Made by a program: the position numbers and the translations under genes. 64,000 nt of DNA from Chryseobacterium rhizoplanae (GTDB lineage: Bacteria > Bacteroidota > Bacteroidia > Flavobacteriales > Weeksellaceae), in contig NZ_FXTC01000006.1 of assembly GCF_900182655.1 (NCBI RefSeq), positions 248,001 to 312,000 on the forward strand, read 5' to 3'. Of the stretch, positions 16,930 to 25,435 are shown one piece after another. The number at the start of each line of letters is the position of its first letter. Within the stretch, counting starts at the first letter, position 1. The notes under the pieces were generated by a model. That model made no database searches. It saw only the letters and a list, made by a program, of their open reading frames with translations, and had not been told where the DNA came from.

Positions 16930-16946
16930 GATCGTAAGGTTTTATA

Positions 16947-17162
16947 TTATCCTTTTAAAATTTTAATGGCATCTGCAACAATCGCAGGGTTGAGCTGGTT
17001 CAAGTTCTGCTGATTGGTTACAGAATTCTGAATGGAAATTCCACTGGCATGCGTGGCCATCTGGTAAAGCATACTCATAGCCTGTGCGGGAGACTCACCA
17101 AGTACGGTAACATTGGTCTGCGTTACTGCATCTGTAGTCTGGGTGTTTACTGTTTCTGCCAT
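16947..17162 (-). CDS. RebB-family R-body protein, first gene of the operon
   Basis: 71 residues starting MAETVNTQTTDAVTQTNVTV, which closely matches the TDAVTQ(S)NVKV start of the five array copies. The core is VLGESPAQAMSMLYQMATHASG and the end SQ-free NPAIVADAIKILKG. It is shorter because the YSLDT segment is missing. It heads the minus-strand operon, and a gene-free 424-bp region with the likely promoter lies upstream. Confidence 0.85.
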   Translation of the reverse strand: MAETVNTQTTDAVTQTNVTVLGESPAQAMSMLYQMATHASGISIQNSVTNQQNLNQLNPAIVADAIKILKG

Positions 17163-17586
17163 ATTCTGGTTTTAATGGATTATTATTATTTTTATTTCAA
17201 ACATCTTTTTTCAAAGTCTTTGTTTCAACTCAGCTTTACTGTTATGTCTTGGTTAAGTCTTCGCTGTGAGACTGTTGATCTCTTTTGTCTGATACAAATT
17301 TCATCAAACGAAATAAATCTTCATTAAGGGAAAAAACTGAATTTTAAAAAATAAGGGAATTCTCCTACGAGTGAAATTTTTAGATCAGCATCGTTTCGGT
17401 AAATAATAGAATCAGGAAAATAAAGCAGTACCTATAGCTGTATTTAACCATCAGTAACACATGATACACAAATACACTATCTGCCCATAAGGGGAAACCC
17501 TGAATTTCTAAAAATGGGTAGATCCCCTCTATTTTGTCGGGAGCTTTACCTTGAAATTTGTTCCCTAACGTATTATAATAAACGAT
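17163..17586. promoter_or_regulatory. Divergent promoter region of the R-body locus
   Basis: 424 bp between the first reb gene (minus) and the 490-residue gene (plus), without a supported gene. At 17491-17527 GGGGAAACCC and GGGTAGATCCCC form an imperfect inverted repeat, ending 59 bp before the plus-strand start. It has the size of an operator for a dimeric regulator such as the LuxR-type protein at 11868-12545, but nothing else ties them together. Confidence 0.35.
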
Positions 17587-19059
17587 ATGATAAAAAATAG
17601 AAAAAAAAACAAAGCACCTGTTTCCAATACAGATGGTGCTAATCACAGACCAGCACCAAGACCTGAACCTCAACCTCAACGTGCACCCAAACCTAAACCT
17701 ACAGTACTTGTCCAACCCGGATATGCCACAGGTGATATGTTTGGAATTGCAGCGGCTTTAATTGATGATGAGGAACTTCATGTTGTCATTTCAAAAGGCG
17801 ACGGCAAGGACCATACCGATAAAGCAGATTCTATAAACAAATTCTATAGAGATTCCGGAATAGGTGAGGACAGAATACATGTTGTAGAAGTAAAACAGTT
17901 AAGGGGAGATAAAGATGGTAAGAAAAAATTAGAAACCGAAGCGCGTAAGTATCAGCAAAGAGGATATATTAACAGGGTAAACTATGGAACAGATTATATT
18001 GCCAGAAAATACTCGCCGGCCCTACGGGATAAACTAAAAGAAAGATGGAGGGTCAATATCAATAACGATGAAAATGAGGCTATAAAAGAATGGCTGGAAC
18101 AAAAAGGAATACCCACCAGTGGTACCAACTTACTTATTTTATGGTCCCGTTTCAGCGGGAAAGGAGGAGATATTCATATAGAACACGATACCAGCTATAC
18201 AGGGATCAGACAGATTGTTTATAGAGTAGCGGAGATGTATGATGCAATTATTATTACCGGAGATAAAGGCTATGTGAAGGAGAGAGGATCTAAGTTTGAT
18301 GATATTGTCAATGAGGTCAAAAGTTATATTCATCCTTCCAAAGTATTCAATATCACCGAATTTTGGGATGATAAAACACCATCTTTATTAGCATGGGGTG
18401 GCGATACCCGTTTTGGGCAGTTTAAGCTGTATGAGTACTTTGAGAGAAATTTTACCCATGTAAAACATTTGGGCTTCAGAAGCGGTAACCTTGAAGTGAT
18501 GGCGATGTTAGGATATACGGTAAACTATATGGAAGAAGAAGGAAGTGAGAGCGGAAGCAGAATGCTGGCCTGGAAGAAGGGACGTGGAGGCAAGACTAAA
18601 AAAGGAGGTGACGCCACCGGATATGAACGTTTGTTGCTGAGTGAACCTCCAACACGATCAGGTAAATTTCTTCAGGAAAAAATAAAAGACATCAATCAAA
18701 GAATTGAGCACGAATTAGATGAAGAGATCAACAAAATAATAATGATCACACCTAAAACGGAAAATGAGATAAAAGAACTGAAGAAGCAGCTTAAACCTAA
18801 AATTGAAGCAAAATTCAGAGACGAAAAAAGAAATTATACAGGGGCACATTTCGCTCCGCGCAAAAAAGATGGAACATCTCCAACCCCCATACCAAAAGAA
18901 GAAAAAAGCAGATTTTATGAAGGGTTTAATGATAAGGATATGGAGCTTATTCTCAAATTCTTACAGCCCGAACGCTGGATTGACAAACAAACTCCTTACG
19001 ATCCTATCATTCCACAGAAAAGAAAAGATTATAAAAAACTGTTGGAAATTGCTGATTAA
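17587..19059 (+). CDS. Protein of unknown function divergent from the reb operon
   Basis: 490 residues. The first 15 or so are basic, then comes a Pro-rich linker (about 20-40), then a folded domain starting at VLVQPGYATGDMFGIAAAL. The middle contains GTNLLILWSRFSGKG and IIITGDKGYVK, and SPSLLAWGGDT-like text (here PSLLAWGGDTRFGQF), recalling nucleotide-sugar or metabolite-binding folds without matching a family I can name. The last third is charged and helical. There is no signal peptide. Divergent pairing with the R-body operon makes it a candidate for the toxic cargo or a processing enzyme; this is inference only. Confidence 0.6.
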   Translation: MIKNRKKNKAPVSNTDGANHRPAPRPEPQPQRAPKPKPTVLVQPGYATGDMFGIAAALIDDEELHVVISKGDGKDHTDKADSINKFYRDSGIGEDRIHVVEVKQLRGDKDGKKKLETEARKYQQRGYINRVNYGTDYIARKYSPALRDKLKERWRVNINNDENEAIKEWLEQKGIPTSGTNLLILWSRFSGKGGDIHIEHDTSYTGIRQIVYRVAEMYDAIIITGDKGYVKERGSKFDDIVNEVKSYIHPSKVFNITEFWDDKTPSLLAWGGDTRFGQFKLYEYFERNFTHVKHLGFRSGNLEVMAMLGYTVNYMEEEGSESGSRMLAWKKGRGGKTKKGGDATGYERLLLSEPPTRSGKFLQEKIKDINQRIEHELDEEINKIIMITPKTENEIKELKKQLKPKIEAKFRDEKRNYTGAHFAPRKKDGTSPTPIPKEEKSRFYEGFNDKDMELILKFLQPERWIDKQTPYDPIIPQKRKDYKKLLEIAD

Positions 19060-19113
19060 ACAGTAAGCCGGAACTCTGCGGATTAATTAAAATACGAATT
19101 TTCATTGATGTTT

Positions 19114-19150
19114 CAAAAAAACAGCCTTCTGCACAGAAGGCTTTTTTTTT
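19114..19150. terminator. Bidirectional terminator
   Basis: AGCCTTCT (19123-19130) pairs with AGAAGGCT (19135-19142) around GCAC. T9 follows on the plus strand and A7 precedes, so it can end both the 490-residue gene and the convergent CPBP gene. Confidence 0.85.
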
Positions 19151-19161
19151 GATGAATAGCG

Positions 19162-20055
19162 CTATGTTGAAAGAAGAGCATCATCAGCATCCTTTTCAGG
19201 TAATTCTTTTCTCTTTCTCCAAAAGAAATAGGCAACAACAGCAGTCGCAATGGGCAGAGCAATACCAAACTCATCAATATAGTAATTGGTATTTCCTGTA
19301 TCTACCGTAAGCGGTGTGAAAATAGACTGTATAAAAAGGTTGTGGCTGGCATGTAAAATAGCACCAGTCCATAAACTTCCTGATTTTAGCCTTAACCACG
19401 TGAAAATAAAGCAAGATGCAAATATCATCACTGTAAAACATAAAAGGGCCAGCCATTTGGGACCACCCGTATTATAATTGGAAAAAAGCAGAAGAGGATA
19501 ATGATAGATAGCCCATATAAGACCCATCCAAAGAGAGGTTGCAGTATAAGAATTTATCTTTGCTAATTGCGGAGTAAGAAGGCCCCGCCAGCCTATTTCC
19601 TCACCCAATGCCGAGCCTACAGAACGCACCATGCCAAAGCTGCTCATCAGAATAATGTAGAGGATCAAAGTCTGTCCATCAGAAAGATTCCAGCCCATCC
19701 CTTTACCGGCTTCTGCTACAAATTCATGATTATAAAATCCGCCAGCTCCACTGATCCAGATGATAAGATAAGGAACAAAAGCGTAAACAATAGGAATACA
19801 GTAAGCCATGATCTGGTATTTCGTAAGTCCCCATTTCCAGCCCAGGGAAGAAACAGGAATTTTCCGGATACGGCAGGTAAGAAGTGCTGCAATGGCCGGA
19901 CACCACATGACAATGGTAGCATAAGATATAATGCCTCCGCCGAGTTTCCCGGTACGGATGCACATATAATAAACCGGGAGACAGAAAAGCAGGGTAAGGC
20001 ACAGGTAAGTGGCAATATTCTTCCTGATTTCGGATTTGGATAGTGTATTTTCCAT
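19162..20055 (-). CDS. CPBP-family intramembrane metalloprotease
   Basis: 297 residues with about eight hydrophobic segments. The CPBP (Abi/Rce1-like) motifs are present: GEEIGWRGLLTP (EExxxR), an HY pair in WAIYHYPLLL, and HASHN near the end. Such membrane proteases are often implicated in bacteriocin self-immunity or peptide processing. The neighbouring genes give no clear substrate. A terminator lies just downstream. Confidence 0.88.
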   Translation of the reverse strand: MENTLSKSEIRKNIATYLCLTLLFCLPVYYMCIRTGKLGGGIISYATIVMWCPAIAALLTCRIRKIPVSSLGWKWGLTKYQIMAYCIPIVYAFVPYLIIWISGAGGFYNHEFVAEAGKGMGWNLSDGQTLILYIILMSSFGMVRSVGSALGEEIGWRGLLTPQLAKINSYTATSLWMGLIWAIYHYPLLLFSNYNTGGPKWLALLCFTVMIFASCFIFTWLRLKSGSLWTGAILHASHNLFIQSIFTPLTVDTGNTNYYIDEFGIALPIATAVVAYFFWRKRKELPEKDADDALLST

Positions 20056-20242
20056 AAACTGATCTGGTGTTGAAGTTTATAAATAATTGAAAAATAGAAG
20101 GTTATTTTTTAATAAAAGTACACTTATTTCTTATATGAATACCAATTTTACTGCTGTTCACTTTAAAAAGAGGTCTTATTTTTTTTAATAATGGAAAACT
20201 GTAAATTAGCGAAAACATTTTTTTTTCGAATTACCCCAGAAC

Positions 20243-20815
20243 ATGTCCAGACTAAAAGCGATAAGAGAACAAAAAAATCTGACCCAGGAGGAACTGTCAG
20301 AAAAATCAAAAATTTCTGTAAGAACCATTCAGCGGATAGAATCCGGAACAGAACCTAAGGGACATACTTTAAGAGCGCTGGCGCAGACTTTGGAAATAGA
20401 GGAATCTTTATTATTGCAGGAAGAAATCATCATTTCCCAGGAAAAGCATGAGGTAAAAACAGAAGCCACAGAAGAATCTGAAACGGTCAGTTATTCTATG
20501 ATTAAGATGATCAATCTATCCTCCTTGTTATTTGTGGTTGTACCACCATTAAATATTCTGGTTCCCTTTCTATTGATGTTTATAACGAAGCAGAGAAACA
20601 GTCTTACCAAACAGATTATCTCTCTGCAGATGTTTTGGACTGCTATAGCGCCCATTGTATTTATGCTCGGAATCTTTTTAAAGCTTGGAAAAGAGTTTAC
20701 CCTTATTCTGATGATCCTTATTGCACTGTCCAATGTAGTCATGATCCTCCGGAATGCTGCTGAAATTGACCGTAAAAAGAAATTGTATTTTAAACTGAAA
20801 TTCAGTATGTTATAA
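20243..20815 (+). CDS. XRE-type regulator with membrane tail
   Basis: 190 residues: a Cro/C1-type helix-turn-helix (about 1-62; REQKNLTQEELSEKSKISVRT-like start and IQRIESGTEPKG), a charged linker, and three or four hydrophobic segments from about residue 95, so the DNA-binding domain is membrane-tethered. It may sense an envelope signal. The serine hydrolase gene 87 bp downstream is preceded by a 10-bp direct repeat that could be its operator. Confidence 0.88.
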   Translation: MSRLKAIREQKNLTQEELSEKSKISVRTIQRIESGTEPKGHTLRALAQTLEIEESLLLQEEIIISQEKHEVKTEATEESETVSYSMIKMINLSSLLFVVVPPLNILVPFLLMFITKQRNSLTKQIISLQMFWTAIAPIVFMLGIFLKLGKEFTLILMILIALSNVVMILRNAAEIDRKKKLYFKLKFSML

Positions 20816-20829
20816 TTCTTGTCAGGGCT

Positions 20830-20850
20830 TTGTCGGGTTTTTGTCGGGTT
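20830..20850 (+). promoter_or_regulatory. Direct repeat TTGTCGGGTT, helical spacing
   Basis: TTGTCGGGTT occurs at 20830-20839 and again at 20841-20850, a period of 11 bp, which places both on one face of the helix. It lies between the XRE regulator and the serine hydrolase gene, about 50 bp before the latter's start. It is a candidate operator. Confidence 0.35.
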
Positions 20851-20902
20851 CATTTTTATTAAAAAAACGAAATGAAATTGAATCTTTGTCAAAAAAATAA
20901 CA

Positions 20903-22390
20903 ATGACAAAATCGGCACAGTTTATCCTTCCTTTTCTTATTCTGATGATGAGTATCGTTTATGCACAGACAGAAAAAACAGATCCTCTCTACAAAACAAT
21001 TATATCAAAAGACAGCCTTTTTTTTTCAGCAGGTTACAATACCTGTAACATCGGAAAGATGGAAAGCATGTTAAGCGACGGGTTTGAATTTTATCATGAT
21101 AAGGGCGGTTTTGAGGACAAAAAGAAATTCATCATTGATTTTAAAAACGGATTGTGCAAGTCTCCGGAAACCTATCAGCTGAAAAGAGTCTTAGTGGGTA
21201 AAAGTACTGAGATTTATCCTATGTATAAAGAGGGGAAAATATATGCTGCTATTCAGAACGGAGACCATCTGTTTTATGAAAAAGTAGGAGATCAGGCCGA
21301 AAAATTAGTTGGGGAAGCAAAGTTTACTCATCTGTGGATCCTGGAAAATGCTGAGTGGAAACTTAAAAATTCATTGAGCTTTGATCACCATCCTAAGCAG
21401 ACAACCGATAGTGACACCATGTTTGATAACGATCAGTCGATGCAAAGCTGGCTGAAAGAGAATAAGATTCCAACCTTGGGATTAGGAATTATCGAAGGAG
21501 GAAAACTGCAACAGGTAAAAGTGTTTGGAGATACAAAACAAGGAATTCCAGCTTCCGTCAACGCTTATTTTAATGTAGCATCCCTTACCAAACCTGTCAC
21601 GGCAATGGTAGCATTAAGGCTGATAAGTTTAGGGAAATGGAAGTTGGACGAACCTTTAGATACCTTTTGGACAGATCCCGATATCATCAACGATCCAAGG
21701 CATCAGAAACTGACCACCAGAATAATCCTGAGCCACCAGACCGGTTTTCCCAACTGGAGATGGATGAACGCTGACAAAAAACTGAATTTTCAGTTTGAGC
21801 CCGGTACAAAATACCAATACTCAGGAGAGGGTTTTGAATACCTTAGGAAAGCATTGGAAAAAAAGTTTGGGAAATCACTGGACCAGCTTGCGAAAGAACT
21901 TATATTTCAGCCTTTCAAAATGCGTAATACAAACTATATCTGGGATCAGAACACGGATGAGTCAAGATTTGTGACAGGATACAACGAAAAGGGAGATGCA
22001 TATCCCATAGAAAAAATTAAAACCGCCAATGCTGCCGATGATCTGCATACTACGATAGAAGATTACGGGAATTTTATGATCAGCATTATGAAAGGAAAAA
22101 ATCTGAAGCCGGAAGTCTTTCAGGAAATGATCAAAAAACAGGTAAAAGTAAAAGAGGGTAAATATTTCGGGTTAGGCCTTGAAATCTACGATCTGGGGAA
22201 AGGTGAATATGCTTTATCCCATGGTGGAGCAGACCAGGGAACAAGATGTATTGCTATTGTACTGCCCAATTCAGGAAAGGGAATTGTGATATTTACCAAC
22301 GTAGATGATGGCTATAAAGTCTATGAAAAACTGGTTCTTCATTACTTAGGAGATCAGGGACAGAAAATTATTAAGATAGAAACTAAATAA
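20903..22390 (+). CDS. Secreted serine hydrolase (beta-lactamase/PBP4*-like)
   Basis: 495 residues with a signal peptide (cut after VYAQ, about residue 22). Residues 30-165 look like a DUF4440/NTF2-like domain (nuclear transport factor fold, GFEFYHDKGGF). The rest is a class C beta-lactamase-type domain with the SxxK motif in VASLTKPVTAM, a YSG in place of YxN, and SHGGADQG near the end. It probably acts in the periplasm on a peptide or ester; activity on beta-lactams is unproven. Confidence 0.88.
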   Translation: MTKSAQFILPFLILMMSIVYAQTEKTDPLYKTIISKDSLFFSAGYNTCNIGKMESMLSDGFEFYHDKGGFEDKKKFIIDFKNGLCKSPETYQLKRVLVGKSTEIYPMYKEGKIYAAIQNGDHLFYEKVGDQAEKLVGEAKFTHLWILENAEWKLKNSLSFDHHPKQTTDSDTMFDNDQSMQSWLKENKIPTLGLGIIEGGKLQQVKVFGDTKQGIPASVNAYFNVASLTKPVTAMVALRLISLGKWKLDEPLDTFWTDPDIINDPRHQKLTTRIILSHQTGFPNWRWMNADKKLNFQFEPGTKYQYSGEGFEYLRKALEKKFGKSLDQLAKELIFQPFKMRNTNYIWDQNTDESRFVTGYNEKGDAYPIEKIKTANAADDLHTTIEDYGNFMISIMKGKNLKPEVFQEMIKKQVKVKEGKYFGLGLEIYDLGKGEYALSHGGADQGTRCIAIVLPNSGKGIVIFTNVDDGYKVYEKLVLHYLGDQGQKIIKIETK

Positions 22391-22481
22391 CTATGCATGC
22401 TATAATAAATCTTTGTATATTCGGGTAGTGATCTGAAAACAAATGAAATAACATACTATTTGTTTTCAGGAGGTAACAGAT

Positions 22482-22910
22482 ATGAGCAGAAATAAAAAGA
22501 AAGCTATGTGGCAATATTATATTATCCTTGGGGCAGGAGTAATTCTGTTTGTTGCAGCATTGCTGAGCCTCAAAAACACACTCTCATTCTTAAAAAAAGC
22601 AGAAAAGGCAACCGCAACCGTTACCTCACTGCGGGAATTTGAATCGGATGGAGTAGTATTCAGTCCTCTCTTTACCTTCCGTACACAAAATAATGTTGAC
22701 TATACGTATGAACTGCCGGAAGGTACCAATCCTTCAGCCTGGTCGGTAGGGGAGACAGAGACCGTTATTTATGATCCTGCCGATCCCTCTTCCGTAGAAT
22801 TATATACGTATTTCAGAATTTTTGCCTGGCCTTTAATCCTGATTTCTATTGCATTGCCATTACTGGTGATAGGAGGAGGCTATTTTATTGCAGCTCAGTT
22901 TTTAAAATAA
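22482..22910 (+). CDS. DUF3592-type membrane protein
   Basis: 142 residues: an N-terminal transmembrane helix (about 10-30), an extracytoplasmic beta-rich part (VFSPLFTFRTQNNVDYTYE) and a second helix near the C-terminus (LILISIALPLLVIGG). This matches the DUF3592 layout, function unknown. Unusually for Flavobacteriia, a near-perfect Shine-Dalgarno AGGAGGT (22468-22474) sits 7 bp before the ATG. Confidence 0.75.
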   Translation: MSRNKKKAMWQYYIILGAGVILFVAALLSLKNTLSFLKKAEKATATVTSLREFESDGVVFSPLFTFRTQNNVDYTYELPEGTNPSAWSVGETETVIYDPADPSSVELYTYFRIFAWPLILISIALPLLVIGGGYFIAAQFLK

Positions 22911-22928
22911 CCTCTTCCTTTTATATTT

Positions 22929-23474
22929 CTATTTTACCTTTTCCAGAAGATACAGCTTAGCCCCGGAAAATCCCAGTTTTGGCATCAGGTTTCCTTCCAG
23001 CATCATCGTCTTATTATTGGCATCAATGACAGAAATATAATTGTTGGAATTGTATTCTATATAGTTTTCCTTTTCTTTTGTTGAAGGGTTTTTTCCAAAC
23101 TCTAAAGAATATTTTACCCAGTCTTCATCCTGTGTACTGCAGTGTACAGGCTTGAATTTAGACTTTTTAGCCTTAAAAACAATCTGGTCAAAACCTTCCG
23201 TACATTCTGAGGTGAATGAGCCGTCAGGATTCTGATCTTTTGAAAAATCCTCGAAAGAACCACGGTAAACACCTACCACTTTCCAGGTTCCATCTATACG
23301 GTCTTCATCAATCTTCCCCTTCGCTTTGCTTACCGCCCAGCTGATTCCGTTTACGGTTCCTTTTACCGCTTTATAACTTAAGCTTACAGCGCCTGAAACT
23401 ACTTTTGTAGCCGTTCTTACCACACATGAATTGAGAACAAGGACCGCCGAAGCCAGAAATAGTATTTTCTTCAT
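22929..23474 (-). CDS. Lipoprotein of unknown function
   Basis: 181 residues with a lipoprotein signal (FLASAVLVLNSC, lipidated Cys near 16). The rest holds a beta-rich DUF4488/lipocalin-like part (GTWKVVGVYRGSF; FKPVHCSTQDEDWVKYSLEF) that recurs in Bacteroidetes lipoproteins with a lipocalin-like fold. Probably anchored in the envelope. It is convergent with the DUF3592 gene, with 18 bp between the stops. Confidence 0.65.
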   Translation of the reverse strand: MKKILFLASAVLVLNSCVVRTATKVVSGAVSLSYKAVKGTVNGISWAVSKAKGKIDEDRIDGTWKVVGVYRGSFEDFSKDQNPDGSFTSECTEGFDQIVFKAKKSKFKPVHCSTQDEDWVKYSLEFGKNPSTKEKENYIEYNSNNYISVIDANNKTMMLEGNLMPKLGFSGAKLYLLEKVK

Positions 23475-23710
23475 TTTGTCAAATTTTTTCAGATACGAAG
23501 ATACTGTTTTTGGAAAAATTGATAAATAAATATCATCTTATATTGTACTGCTCTATCTTCAATAGTAGAAAGTATTATATTTATTGCTGCAAAATCATTT
23601 TGAACAAAATTCTAAGGATGTAAACAATGTTTATAAGGATTAGGTATAGCTAAATGATAAGCACAAGATTTACCTGTAATGTGTACAAAATATAAAACAT
23701 AATAATCTAT

Positions 23711-24079
23711 ATGAAAAATGATTTTGAATTAGATGAATCCAGTAAAAAACCACTACTTATTTTTGGCTTAATATTCGGATCAATTGTATTTATTACTGTT
23801 TTTTATTTGAGTTATAATGCTGAGAATCTTACGAAAAAGGTTATACTTGATGAAAAAAGGCATTCTAGAATAATTAGCATTTTTAGGGCAAAAGAAGAAC
23901 ATAATTTTATATATATTAAACTTTCTGGAGGGCAGATTTATAATTTCAATAACTTATACAGAGTAGGTGACTCTCTTTCAAAAAGCAAAGGAGATTCCAT
24001 AGAGTACATTTTTAGAGGTGATAGTATAATAAAGAATAATTTATTTGAAGTAGCAAGAAGAGAAGGGACACTTAAATAA
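23711..24079 (+). CDS. Hypothetical protein with one membrane segment
   Basis: 122 residues: a short cytoplasmic start, one transmembrane helix (LLIFGLIFGSIVFITVFYLSY, abbreviated region about 17-37) and a C-terminal soluble part with an FIYIKLSGGQIYNF strand pair. No family recognised. The base composition is more AT-rich than that of its neighbours, suggesting transfer. The 236 bp upstream hold no other gene. Confidence 0.5.
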   Translation: MKNDFELDESSKKPLLIFGLIFGSIVFITVFYLSYNAENLTKKVILDEKRHSRIISIFRAKEEHNFIYIKLSGGQIYNFNNLYRVGDSLSKSKGDSIEYIFRGDSIIKNNLFEVARREGTLK

Positions 24080-24250
24080 AAAACCTTTTACTGGCGAACG
24101 TTCCATCAGAACCCTGGGAAATTAGAAAACTTTAGTCCGGTTTACCGTCCGAAAATCAGCATTCACCGTTCAATATGACCTGTTCAAAGTATTTACCCTT
24201 ATTACTATCTCAGTTTTGCAATAATTTTACCCTAACAAAACATCACGATT

Positions 24251-25300
24251 ATGAATACTACATTGAACTTCAGTAAAAAAATACAGGCTGTTTTATCCCT
24301 GGTCATTTTTATAGGAATGGGATTATGGTCTCTGAAAGCACAGACTTACAGCGCTGGCGAAAAAGATATCGAAAATGCAGCGGTCAGATCAGCTTTCCAG
24401 AATACAAAGAAAATAAGAGCCGGATTGCTGGATGTAGGGTATGCAGAAGTAGGACCCGAAAATGGAAAACCCGTTATCCTTCTTCATGGATGGCCTTATG
24501 ATATCCACAGTTTTGAACAGTCCTCTGCTATCCTTGCTGAAAAAGGGTATCGTGTTTTGGTCCCTTATTTAAGAGGCTATGGCACAACGACCTTTGTTTC
24601 ACCCAATACAAAACGAAACGGTCAGCAGAGTGCTGTGGCATTGGATATCATTGCTTTTATGGATGCCCTGAAAATTGATAAGGCGATCATTGGCGGTTTT
24701 GACTGGGGAGCCAGAACTGCAGATATCATGGCAGCACTGTGGCCAGAACGCTGTACAGGCCTGGTTGCCGTAAGCGGATATTTAATTGGAAGCCCGAAGG
24801 CCAACGAAAAACCGTTACCTCCAAATGCTGAATTTTTATGGTGGTATCAGTATTACTTTTCAACTGAAAGAGGGTATAAGGGGTATAAAGCCAATACTGA
24901 AGCATTTAATAAACTGATCTGGAAAACGGCTTCACCCAAATGGGCCTTTGATGACCAGACCTACGAACGTTCTGCCGCAGCATTCAATAACCCTGACCAT
25001 GTTGATATTGTGATCCACAATTACCGCTGGCGCCTGGGATTGGCGAAAGGAGAAAAACAATACGATGCGCTTGAAGCTAAACTGGCAAAATCTCCGTCCA
25101 TTACAGTCCCAACAGTGACCCTGGAAGGTGATGCCAACGGAGCGGCGTTTCCTGCCCCGGAAAGTTATGCTTCCAGATATACAGGAAAATATGCCCATCA
25201 CACCCTCACAGGCGGAATTGGACACAATTTACCACAGGAAGCTCCAAAAGCATTTGCAGATGCCATTATAGAGGTAGATTCTATGTCACAGGCTAAATAA
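24251..25300 (+). CDS. Secreted alpha/beta hydrolase, epoxide-hydrolase-like
   Basis: 349 residues with a signal peptide ending at LKAQT. The alpha/beta-hydrolase fold shows the oxyanion region VILLHGWPYDIHSF, the nucleophile elbow IIGGFDWGARTADIM (Asp in GFDWGAR, as in epoxide hydrolases and haloalkane dehalogenases) and the catalytic His in GGIGHNLPQEAP. An epoxide or halide substrate is more likely than an ester. It probably acts in the periplasm. The gene stands alone. Confidence 0.85.
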   Translation: MNTTLNFSKKIQAVLSLVIFIGMGLWSLKAQTYSAGEKDIENAAVRSAFQNTKKIRAGLLDVGYAEVGPENGKPVILLHGWPYDIHSFEQSSAILAEKGYRVLVPYLRGYGTTTFVSPNTKRNGQQSAVALDIIAFMDALKIDKAIIGGFDWGARTADIMAALWPERCTGLVAVSGYLIGSPKANEKPLPPNAEFLWWYQYYFSTERGYKGYKANTEAFNKLIWKTASPKWAFDDQTYERSAAAFNNPDHVDIVIHNYRWRLGLAKGEKQYDALEAKLAKSPSITVPTVTLEGDANGAAFPAPESYASRYTGKYAHHTLTGGIGHNLPQEAPKAFADAIIEVDSMSQAK

Positions 25301-25333
25301 AAATCTGTCGGATTTAAGAAGATTTCTCTAAAG

Positions 25334-25390
25334 TGTCATTCTGACGAAGGAAAGATCTCATTAATAACATTCTTCCTTCGTAAAATGACA
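25334..25390. repeat. Short inverted-repeat element
   Basis: The ends TGTCATTCTGACGAAGG and CCTTCGTAAAATGACA form an imperfect inverted repeat of about 20 bp around a small loop. Related sequence occurs decayed at 4556-4640. Elements with this end are widespread in Chryseobacterium genomes in my recollection; the element has no coding capacity. Confidence 0.55.
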
Positions 25391-25435
25391 TAGTCAAATG
25401 ATTGAACTATGAGACAGTCTCTATCTTATCGTAAA

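Noticed and set aside
17380..17715. 111-residue minus-strand frame in the divergent promoter region
   Set aside because: Cys/Phe-rich composition and overlap with the start of the 490-residue gene argue for a chance frame.
19567..20043. 158-residue plus-strand frame
   Set aside because: Antisense to the CPBP protease gene, which has all family motifs.
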